Source: a virus. From it: a DNA stretch of 46,374 nucleotides. The position numbers and the translations under genes were made by a program. This document shows positions 8,323 through 15,434 of the stretch, in pieces. The notes under the pieces were generated by a model. That model was not told the DNA's origin, ran no database searches, and saw nothing but the letters and a program-made list of their open reading frames with translations. The DNA is taken from IMG/VR virus record IMGVR_UViG_3300047300_000601, positions 1-46,374 of that record. One strand, written 5' to 3'. Position 1 is the stretch's first letter, and each line of letters begins with the position of its first letter.

Positions 8323-9081
8323 TTATAGTTCGTCAATCCAACTTTCGTTCGTAATTGTCTTTGTAGGAATATCACCCTCAACATGGTAGTGTGTAGTATG
8401 CACACCTTCTTCTAGAGGTTTCTCGGAAACGTTAATATCAGCTGTACCAATAACACCTTGATTAGTGACTGGACCAAACATTGATACTTTCATTTGAAAG
8501 TTGATAGTATGAATAACAAAACGGCGTTGTTGGAAAGTACCTTCAAATTCATCCGACACAATAACTGAGTTTAAAACTACTGGAACATCTAAACGAATAC
8601 CCATATCATCTACAGCATTGATTGTCATAGAATATTCTGGAGTAAACCATGGAAGAATCTGCTCAATAATTTGTAGAGCGTCTTCTTGAGTCTTGGTAAT
8701 AATATACACTGACATATCAATGTTGTATGGTACTGGTGTTCTAACCAGAGCAGTGTTTGTGTCTCCTGTCGCTGCAGCGTCATTTTTCATATATTGCATA
8801 CGATTCATTTTACGCAAAGAATCGTAAGTGTAAGCAATAATTTCAAAAGAGATTCTTGGTAGAGAAGTTAGCGTATGATTCTCCAATGTTGGGTCTTCAT
8901 CAATGCGAACTAACCATTTCTCTTTAGGTGCATATGATAGAGGTACGTGTAAACGTTGAATTGTTTCACCGTTAACTGGATCATTTACTTTTCTATCAAT
9001 AAAAATGTTACTGAATAGACGACCAAATCCAATAATACACTTTCTAGTGATACCGTGATAAAACACGCTATTGTTTAACAT
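8323..9081 (-). CDS. 15: Tail terminator / sheath stabiliser, gp15
   Basis: Gp15 caps the completed tail and joins it to the neck. The 252-aa product (T4: 272) has the family N-terminus with HGITRKCIIGFGRLFSNIFIDR and continues with RLHVPLSYAPKEKWLVRI, a stretch conserved in gp15 homologues. The C-terminal part contains FEGTFQQRRFVIHTINFQMK. Its start overlaps the gp14 stop as TAATG, and gp17 follows after three bases. Order 13-14-15-17 is that of T4 except for the missing gp16. Confidence 0.94.
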   Translation of the reverse strand: MLNNSVFYHGITRKCIIGFGRLFSNIFIDRKVNDPVNGETIQRLHVPLSYAPKEKWLVRIDEDPTLENHTLTSLPRISFEIIAYTYDSLRKMNRMQYMKNDAAATGDTNTALVRTPVPYNIDMSVYIITKTQEDALQIIEQILPWFTPEYSMTINAVDDMGIRLDVPVVLNSVIVSDEFEGTFQQRRFVIHTINFQMKVSMFGPVTNQGVIGTADINVSEKPLEEGVHTTHYHVEGDIPTKTITNESWIDEL

Positions 9082-9737
9082 TATACTTCTCCGAAAGGAT
9101 TATTTTCATTGAATATGGCATTCTCTGAAACAGCTTTATCTTTAAATGCTTGGTTGTCCGCAAAACCAGTAGCTTCTTCAACAGTATTCTGCGCAACATC
9201 GAACGTCTTAAGATCTTCAAATACGTCAATCTCAGGAATACCAGTATCAATTTTTTCGCTACTGTATTGGAACAACTCAATATCAAGTTTGTAAGTGTAT
9301 AACTTGCCTAGCTGATAGAAAGGTTCTTGGTGCTTAACAAACTTGATTTCAAATAAACCTTTAGTCAATGGGTAATAAATTAAATCACCTTCGTTTGGTC
9401 TATTTGAAAGATACGTTGTACCATGTGTTGCAATTAAGTCATTCCAACGTTTACGTGCGACTGTAAGAGTTGCAGATTGGTCCATTAGTAGACCAAACTT
9501 CTGAATCATGGCACCTTGCCCAGCTAGGCTTTCAATATTATCAAAGTACATCTCAATTGGATATGCATGTTCAAATTTAGATAAGCGGTCTTCTCCGAAA
9601 ATCTTATCAGTTGAAACTTGCGTTCTAGGGATGTACAAGAAGTCCTTACCGTAAATCTTTAAAGATTCGATAATAAGGTCTTCAAGAAGATCCTGTTCAC
9701 CAACAGTACCTTGAGTGAAATATGGATTGGTAGCCAT
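9081..9737 (-). CDS. 14: Neck protein, gp14
   Basis: Gp14 is a head-completion protein that binds gp13 under the portal and receives the tail. The product is 218 aa (T4: 256). Its N-terminus (MATNPYFTQG, EQDLLEDLIIESLKIYG, followed by YIPRT) is the characteristic gp14 opening. A central region with EMYFDNIESLAGQG and KFGLLMDQSATLTVARKRW also fits. It lies three bases after gp13 and overlaps gp15 by one base, so all three neck genes are probably translated from one message. Confidence 0.93.
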   Translation of the reverse strand: MATNPYFTQGTVGEQDLLEDLIIESLKIYGKDFLYIPRTQVSTDKIFGEDRLSKFEHAYPIEMYFDNIESLAGQGAMIQKFGLLMDQSATLTVARKRWNDLIATHGTTYLSNRPNEGDLIYYPLTKGLFEIKFVKHQEPFYQLGKLYTYKLDIELFQYSSEKIDTGIPEIDVFEDLKTFDVAQNTVEEATGFADNQAFKDKAVSENAIFNENNPFGEV

Positions 9738-9740
9738 TGA

Positions 9741-10706
9741 TTACCCCAAGAAAAAGTCTAGAGGCGCTGATTTAGTTCTTAGATCGTCTTCTAGTTCTTC
9801 AATCTCTTTAGTTGCTTCAACGTATAGTTTATCACCATCTAAAGTTACGCCACCTGGTAATTGTAGACCAGAGAACTTTTTAATGTTTATAGCCCATTGA
9901 CGTTTAAACAAAGCAGTAACATAATGCTTCAACCATGGTTCATTGAAAGTCTTTGTGAAAGTAGAAGGGTCAATTGCTCTATAACCTTGGATCAAGATAT
10001 AGTCGCCGACGATAACATCAGTCTGCCAATTTACATCAAGGTACAAACGGTTTTGCATACGGTTGAAACGATATAGCGGGTGACCGTTTAATTCTAAGTC
10101 TAGCATTGCTAGGTGAGACATAACTGTCTTATAGTAAACGATAGATGTAGAAGTTAAATCATACAAATCGTTTAGACGTAATTGATATTGCAAGTCAAAG
10201 ATGTTCTTAGAAGAAGACGCTTGACCGATGTTCAAGATTTTAGTTACACCATAAACGTAGTCTGGAGTTGTGATATATTTGTTATCAACTTCACCTAGAA
10301 CCATTGACGCAACTAGACCCAATACTGGACCAGACTGGTTGGCAGTATCCTTGACCTCGCTACCAACAACAGTCCAATCTCCTTGGACGTTTCTAACAGT
10401 CCAAACATTCGTAGTTGATTCTTTATTCCACTGACGGATAACCTCGCATGTACCACCCTGAGTATTGATAAGGTGTGTGCTTTGTGGAGGAATACCTGTT
10501 GAAGATGTAACAGTTAGAAGTGAAGCATTAATCATATGCTTCAGATACATTTGTTCCACGCCTTCATAGTGGTAAAGGTTCCAATATTCCAACGCCTCAT
10601 CCAGACGATCTTCTAACTGGGTATTTTCTACGTTGATCTCTAGTACTGGCGAACCTAAAGCTCGCAGTGCGTATTGTTTTAATTGTTCTCTAGAAGCGAC
10701 AGCCAT
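9741..10706 (-). CDS. 13: Neck protein, gp13
   Basis: Gp13 seals the filled head and forms the neck with gp14. The 321-aa product matches T4 gp13 in length (309). The N-terminal REQLKQYALRALGSPVLEIN and the QLEDRLDEALEYWNLYH stretch are typical of gp13 in marine T4-like phages. The C-terminus carries FKRQWAINIKKFSGLQLPGGV. An AAAGGT ribosome binding sequence precedes the ATG. A perfect TATAAATA box lies 28 bases upstream, inside the end of the halogenase gene, so the neck-terminase genes may be transcribed separately from the enzyme and fibre genes. Confidence 0.95.
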   Translation of the reverse strand: MAVASREQLKQYALRALGSPVLEINVENTQLEDRLDEALEYWNLYHYEGVEQMYLKHMINASLLTVTSSTGIPPQSTHLINTQGGTCEVIRQWNKESTTNVWTVRNVQGDWTVVGSEVKDTANQSGPVLGLVASMVLGEVDNKYITTPDYVYGVTKILNIGQASSSKNIFDLQYQLRLNDLYDLTSTSIVYYKTVMSHLAMLDLELNGHPLYRFNRMQNRLYLDVNWQTDVIVGDYILIQGYRAIDPSTFTKTFNEPWLKHYVTALFKRQWAINIKKFSGLQLPGGVTLDGDKLYVEATKEIEELEDDLRTKSAPLDFFLG

Positions 10707-10726
10707 TGATTTACCTTTATTGTAAA

Positions 10727-12343
10727 TTATTTACTATTTATATGGATAGTTCTTTCCAAGAATTTGTAATGCGTTTCCAAGGTATCAATGTGGTCTAAAA
10801 CTTCCTTCTTATGCTCTAGCCAAGTGTCATAAACTTCTTTATGAGAATCGTTAGTCTCATTATATTTTAAATTCTGATAATCAATCTTACCACTATCAAC
10901 GGGGTTATATCCCATACCAGCAGCGATGTAAATGATGCCACTCATGCTATAATTATCAAATACTCTTGATCTATGCAGTCTGCTAGCTAAGTCTTGATTT
11001 GAACCTAAAATTACAGATTCAAAATTATTCATAGATTCTGAGTAGTTGATGTTTTCTGTGACGTGCTTCCAATATGGAGTATCATCGCGCATACTTAAAG
11101 CATAGTGTTGAGAAATAAATTCTTTAAACCCTAGGATTTGTTCCAGGAATGCATAATTGAACATATCAATATCAAACTTAGTTACAGTTTGATTTCTCAT
11201 CTTTAATAGGCTAACAACTTTAGTAATACACTCGTGTGTTAACATTAAACCTGTAGATTCTAAAGGTTCGATAAACCCATTAGATAACCCAACACCAATA
11301 ACGTTCTTTTCCCAAGCACGTTTATGAACGCCATGTTTAATTTTAATATGACGAAACTCAGCTTTAGATGCTCGTTCAGCATCTGGGAATAACATTCTAT
11401 TTGAAGCTAAGTGTTTTCTAAATTGTTCTTCAGCTTCTTGCTCATTGGCGAATTTTGAACTATAAACATACCCTGTGCCAATACGATTCCATAATGGAAT
11501 ATTCCACACCCATCCAGCTTCGATAGCTGTACAGCTAGTGTAGTTTTCCATTTCTTTTTCCTTATCAATATAAGGAATTACAGTTGCTATGGCACGATCA
11601 TTTAACAACGTATCGTGAAACGATATAAACTCAACACCCATAGCTTGTTCGAGTAATAGTGATTTAAACCCCGTACAGTCGACGAATAGGTCTGCCTCTA
11701 AATTACCAGAGTTCTCGGTCATAATATGAGTAATATAACCATTTGAATCTTTAGAATAACCAGTAACGTTATCTAGGATGTGTGTCATACCATTTGGAAT
11801 ACATAAATGATCTCTTAAATATACACCAAATAAAGTAGCATCCATGTGGTATGCTGTATCGGTTCTAAAATCAAACCCTCTAATTTTACCATCATTATTT
11901 TTGGTGAGTTTATTCTTATCAGTCATCAAAATTGAATCGTGAAAAAACTCAGCAAAATTTGAGTTATCAATTTCTTTATTATGGACTTTATTTAAAAACC
12001 AATCCATAATAGCGCGAGGTTTATCTGTAAAATCAAATAACCCGAAAGGATAATGGAATTTGTGAGGTTCTTCTTTTGGGTTCTCTCTAAAGTCTATAAA
12101 CTTGATAGAAGTCTTGTATGTTCCGTTACAATGAGGCATCCAGTCTTCGTCTTTTAATCCAAGTAAATTCAGAAATTCGTTGATATGACCGATCGTGGAT
12201 TCACCAACGCCAATGATTGGTATATTTGGAGATTCAATTAAAGTTAACTCAATCTCTGGTAATTGTTTGCAAATTGCGGCTGCGGTCATCCATCCAGACG
12301 AGCCGCCCCCAACAATTACAACCTTCTTAACCTTCATGCTCAT
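10727..12343 (-). CDS. FAD-dependent tryptophan-halogenase family protein
   Basis: Members oxidise chloride, bromide or iodide with reduced FAD and O2 and use the hypohalous acid on an aromatic substrate. All hallmarks are present in 538 aa. The FAD-binding GGGSSGW lies at residues 12-18. GVGEST is at 45-50, and candidate catalytic Lys77 is in GTYK. The halogenase signature WVWNIP is at 278-283. GFIEPLESTG at 356-365 supplies the Glu next to the Lys. The family is known in marine cyanophages, including the characterised VirX1 from phage Syn10, so the native substrate could be broad. No flavin reductase is encoded here, so host FADH2 would be needed. It follows the U32-like gene with no effective gap and has an AAGGG ribosome binding site. 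The DNA looks more AT-rich than the neck and sheath genes. Confidence 0.93.
   Translation of the reverse strand: MSMKVKKVVIVGGGSSGWMTAAAICKQLPEIELTLIESPNIPIIGVGESTIGHINEFLNLLGLKDEDWMPHCNGTYKTSIKFIDFRENPKEEPHKFHYPFGLFDFTDKPRAIMDWFLNKVHNKEIDNSNFAEFFHDSILMTDKNKLTKNNDGKIRGFDFRTDTAYHMDATLFGVYLRDHLCIPNGMTHILDNVTGYSKDSNGYITHIMTENSGNLEADLFVDCTGFKSLLLEQAMGVEFISFHDTLLNDRAIATVIPYIDKEKEMENYTSCTAIEAGWVWNIPLWNRIGTGYVYSSKFANEQEAEEQFRKHLASNRMLFPDAERASKAEFRHIKIKHGVHKRAWEKNVIGVGLSNGFIEPLESTGLMLTHECITKVVSLLKMRNQTVTKFDIDMFNYAFLEQILGFKEFISQHYALSMRDDTPYWKHVTENINYSESMNNFESVILGSNQDLASRLHRSRVFDNYSMSGIIYIAAGMGYNPVDSGKIDYQNLKYNETNDSHKEVYDTWLEHKKEVLDHIDTLETHYKFLERTIHINSK
10735..10742 (-). promoter_or_regulatory. Consensus T4 late promoter box (TATAAATA) before gp13
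   Basis: The minus strand shows the exact T4 late consensus TATAAATA, 28 bases before the gp13 ATG. It lies within the last codons of the halogenase gene, coding part of HINSK. An initiation point about six bases downstream would leave a short leader with the gp13 ribosome binding site. This is the best promoter candidate in the window. Confidence 0.65.
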
Positions 12344-12344
12344 A

Positions 12345-13574
12345 TCAACCCTTTCTTATTTGGAGTGCAGAATCTATATCTCTAACCCCAAATGTTCGTT
12401 CGCACTCATGGCAATCCCAACATTGGTTTCGGCAAGAAGTTAACAGCTTCTCTAACCTTTTACCACCATCAGTAGACCAAATACCATTGTAACCTTTATA
12501 TGTTACTTTGTAATCATCTTTAACATTTCTAGTGTCAATCCATCCAGGAACCCAGTCATGGATCGGCGCTAAGTTATTTTCAACGATTGCCTCAAAATTA
12601 TCAGCATATACTGATTCATGAGCAAACTTAATTGTTTGTTTGAATCGCTCGCCATCTTTATAGAACCAAACAGCTTTCAAATATTTCGTATCTTCAGGTG
12701 ATGTTGCTGGTTTTGATAGACGCCCTGAATATTTAAAAATATCAACCAGATCTAAAAATTTATGAAACGTGACCCCATCGCTTGCAACTAAGTCAATACC
12801 TGCGCGTGGTAGCTTCGCAAACTCTGGTAGACCTCTCCAAGCATTACATGATAGATCCGCTGGTCCTTTGAAATAATCAGTACTAATTATTTCTCCAACA
12901 GAGTCGTGTTCTTTTTTAAACGGGCATCTATAAATGCATGACTCTGCTACCAAAAGCGATGTTAGTAATTTCTTCTTTGGATTTTGGCTGTTAAGATAGT
13001 TTTGCGCTTCTCTGATACGCTTCAACTCTTTGATATTTCTATTTAAACTGCGATCTAAAAGAATAGTGTTGTAACCTAGATACGCATAATCAATTAGTTG
13101 TTGCGCATCGGCTACGATTTGGTTTACTGTTGACTTCCAACGCATGTCAGGGCATCTGGCTTGTAGCTCACCAGTTCTTAAAATATGCTCAGATGACATT
13201 GTACACGATCTCAATCCGCGATCATAATAAGAGCCGATCCACTCTACGAATTGAGCTCTCACATTATGATCAAAAACTACTTCGTGTGGTACTTCTACTG
13301 TATTGAATGTTAAAGATATTTCAATACCAGTTTCTTCTTGTAGTTTAAACAAATAGTCAACTTGGGCATCAGAAGCCTCGACGCCCATTGGATTACCGCA
13401 TCGTTTTTCTTGACCATTATATGTGTAAGAAAAGTATTTGCCGAAATAGATATCGTGAATATTATTCAGATAGCTGGGATCAGCATTTTTCATAATATTG
13501 TAATAAAAATCTTCATGTTCACCATGGAACATATCGAAGTGTGCAATAGAAAAACGTTTTGTGTATTTACTCAT
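12345..13574 (-). CDS. U32-family-like (beta/alpha)-barrel protein with candidate Fe-S cysteines
   Basis: The 409-aa product resembles the U32 'peptidase' superfamily. Known members (UbiU/UbiV, RlhA, TrhP) are not proteases but O2-independent hydroxylation factors with [4Fe-4S] clusters. Barrel-like landmarks appear in order: EISLTFNTVEVP near 85, CTMSSEHILR at 124-133, YNTILLDRSLNRNIKELKRI near 168 and LVAESCIYRCPFKKEHD at 208-224. KYSGRL follows at 281-286, like the KIxGR motif of the family. Candidate cluster ligands are C213, C217 and C243, plus a C-terminal CRNQCWDCHEC (C381, C385, C388, C391). I see no radical-SAM CxxxCxxC near the N-terminus. It is directly upstream of the halogenase and almost certainly cotranscribed. 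Substrate is unknown, and the family call rests on motif order only. Confidence 0.7.
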   Translation of the reverse strand: MSKYTKRFSIAHFDMFHGEHEDFYYNIMKNADPSYLNNIHDIYFGKYFSYTYNGQEKRCGNPMGVEASDAQVDYLFKLQEETGIEISLTFNTVEVPHEVVFDHNVRAQFVEWIGSYYDRGLRSCTMSSEHILRTGELQARCPDMRWKSTVNQIVADAQQLIDYAYLGYNTILLDRSLNRNIKELKRIREAQNYLNSQNPKKKLLTSLLVAESCIYRCPFKKEHDSVGEIISTDYFKGPADLSCNAWRGLPEFAKLPRAGIDLVASDGVTFHKFLDLVDIFKYSGRLSKPATSPEDTKYLKAVWFYKDGERFKQTIKFAHESVYADNFEAIVENNLAPIHDWVPGWIDTRNVKDDYKVTYKGYNGIWSTDGGKRLEKLLTSCRNQCWDCHECERTFGVRDIDSALQIRKG

Positions 13575-13606
13575 AATATCTCACTTAAAAATAATTACTA
13601 GCAGAT

Positions 13607-14071
13607 TTAGACTGGAGGTAACTTGATTTCGTTATTTAAATTTAATGATTGTAGTGGATTAGCCATGGAGGAAGCCATCTGTTCTGCGTGTTTTTTATTC
13701 CATTCCATAACAGCTTCTGGGTTATCTTTAGGGATTGCATCTTTCACGCTTGCAATATGCGTTGCCCATGGTCCATCTGCTGAAATCGTTCCAGTTTGGG
13801 CTAACTCTTTAAACATCATATCCATTTGTTCACCAACAGACTTATATGCAATCTGTCTGGCTACTCTATAACCTTCTTCAGCAAAACCTGGAATCAGGAG
13901 TGGATTATGTGGAATAAATGTATTTGTAACTTCATCATATGTATGTGATGAAGTTGTATCTTCTGGACAAGGAATCCACTTAAAATCTGAAGTCGTTTCA
14001 AACTCGTTACCTTGTTCAACAACATCACATACTCTACCAATTTCAATTAAACTGATTAATGCGCTTTTCAT
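13607..14071 (-). CDS. Small fibre-associated hypothetical protein
   Basis: The product is 154 aa. The N-terminal half (KSALISLIEIGRVCDVVEQG, then TSDFKWIPCPED) resembles the short beta proteins that accompany fibre genes in marine myophages. A similar layout occurs in the protein at 17992-18363 (both describe a value, then a Pro-rich 'FIPH/FIPP' segment). The C-terminal half is helical (EVMEWNKKHAEQMASSMANP). A GGGAG ribosome binding site precedes the ATG, which overlaps the stop of the upstream fibre gene (ATGA). It may be a fibre-assembly factor or virion component. That is inference from context. Confidence 0.7.
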   Translation of the reverse strand: MKSALISLIEIGRVCDVVEQGNEFETTSDFKWIPCPEDTTSSHTYDEVTNTFIPHNPLLIPGFAEEGYRVARQIAYKSVGEQMDMMFKELAQTGTISADGPWATHIASVKDAIPKDNPEAVMEWNKKHAEQMASSMANPLQSLNLNNEIKLPPV

Positions 14072-15429
14072 CTATACTCCCAAATTATTACTGCACCTTG
14101 TTGGCCGACTGATCCAGCCCAGTTATCGTTAGTTCTTCCACCGCAGCCACCGTTTCCTGGTGCTCCAACGCCAACTCTAGACCCGCTGCTGTTTCTATTA
14201 AAACCAGAAGCCCCGCCAAAATAACCATCACCGCCTCTAGCAGTTGCAGCGTGTCCGTGGCTATTTGAGTGACCTGTGCCAGTGCCGCCAGATAAGTTGA
14301 CATCACCGCTTGAACCAGCTCCGCCATAACCTCCTGTGTGCCCAATATTTCTATTAGCCCCATAACCACCAGAAGCTGAAACATATGATCCGAATGACGA
14401 TGTTCCGCCATCTCCAGCTGCTGCATAATAACCCGTGTTGCTTCCACCGCCACCTACTGTGACTGTAACACTATTTATACCTTCGACACAAATCAATTTT
14501 TCCGCATAACCACCAGCACCACCAGATTCACAATATCCAGCGGCTCCACCGCCACCACCAACAACCTTAACTAAAATTGTTGTACAGTTAGTTGGTCTGT
14601 TCCAAGTAAATGTGCCAGAAGATGTGTAAGATGACATTGAGATTAACTCTCCATTATCTCTGTTTGATGTGTCGCCAGTACTAGCTTGTACTGTGCCATC
14701 ACCATACACAATTGCTTCTACCACAGAAGATGGGTTAATTAAATCTTGGTTCAACAAGTGTTGAACGGATGGTTCATTACCATCAACTAGCTCGATACGT
14801 GGGGCATAAAACTGTAATCTTGTGGTTGTATCTGTGCAGTAATAGTGATATGTTCTGTTCATACCAGTCGTAGCATTGCCACCCCATTTACAACCATTAG
14901 GGATATTACCTTGCAAATACATCACCTTCCCACCGTTTCTAGTCCAGATACCGTTGTCTTGGTGACCATTATTTGGCGTTGCTGTTGCTTCTGGTAAAAC
15001 GTGAGCAACTACCAAATACCACTGATTTATTGCAAAATACGCAGGGCTTCTATAATCAAAATATGGATTAGTATTAGAAGCACCATCATGTAAACCGTAA
15101 ACGTCGCCTGTACCGTTAGAATGCAAACCAAAATAGAAAGTGCCGCTAGAAGTGGATGATGTTCTTCTAACCCATACTGAATATCTATATGTTTTAGTTC
15201 TATCAATTGAAACGTTTGTACCTTCCCAACCACCATCTCCGCTACTGTCCCCAGATGGATAAGTACCCCAAACTAATACTGATTGACCATATGGTCCAGT
15301 ATCATAGACGCGTTGACTCTCGGTTACGAGTCCGTTTTGAGGGAATCCTGGGACTCCTCCATTTCCACTAATCCAAGTAGAAACATCCAACAAGTTTAGG
15401 TTATTAAGTCTTTTAATTTGTACTGTCAT
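14068..15429 (-). CDS. Tail fibre / adhesin with jelly-roll-like body and Gly-rich tip
   Basis: The 453-aa product has a beta-rich N-terminal half with KTYRYSVWVRRTSSTSSGTFYFGL near residues 85-105, reminiscent of carbohydrate-binding jelly rolls in adhesins. From about residue 275 it turns into a module that opens FTWNRPTNCTTILVKVVGGGGG. It continues with GYCESGGAGGYAEK, then long Gly-rich loops and a final VIIWEYR strand. This Gly-rich tip is shared with the next two upstream genes, so the three form a paralogous set. It is probably a receptor-binding or virion-surface protein. An exact TATAAATA lies inside the gene at 14472-14479, which I do not treat as a promoter. Confidence 0.8.
   Translation of the reverse strand: MTVQIKRLNNLNLLDVSTWISGNGGVPGFPQNGLVTESQRVYDTGPYGQSVLVWGTYPSGDSSGDGGWEGTNVSIDRTKTYRYSVWVRRTSSTSSGTFYFGLHSNGTGDVYGLHDGASNTNPYFDYRSPAYFAINQWYLVVAHVLPEATATPNNGHQDNGIWTRNGGKVMYLQGNIPNGCKWGGNATTGMNRTYHYYCTDTTTRLQFYAPRIELVDGNEPSVQHLLNQDLINPSSVVEAIVYGDGTVQASTGDTSNRDNGELISMSSYTSSGTFTWNRPTNCTTILVKVVGGGGGAAGYCESGGAGGYAEKLICVEGINSVTVTVGGGGSNTGYYAAAGDGGTSSFGSYVSASGGYGANRNIGHTGGYGGAGSSGDVNLSGGTGTGHSNSHGHAATARGGDGYFGGASGFNRNSSGSRVGVGAPGNGGCGGRTNDNWAGSVGQQGAVIIWEYR
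14497..14560 (-). repeat. Gly-rich tip repeat, copy 1 (pairs with 15876-15939)
   Basis: The 64 bases encoding the GGGGGAAGYCESGGAGGYAEK segment match 15876-15939 with only two differences. The flanking coding DNA has diverged much more. A third, more distant copy is at about 17278-17342. Confidence 0.85.
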
Positions 15430-15434
15430 AATAC

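Noticed and set aside
12345-13574. Radical-SAM enzyme as the partner of the halogenase
   Set aside because: There is no CxxxCxxC in an N-terminal barrel position. The motif order fits U32-like proteins better.
14472-14479. Exact TATAAATA inside the fibre gene at 14068-15429
   Set aside because: It is coding sequence about 400 bases from the next start. No leader or gap supports promoter use.
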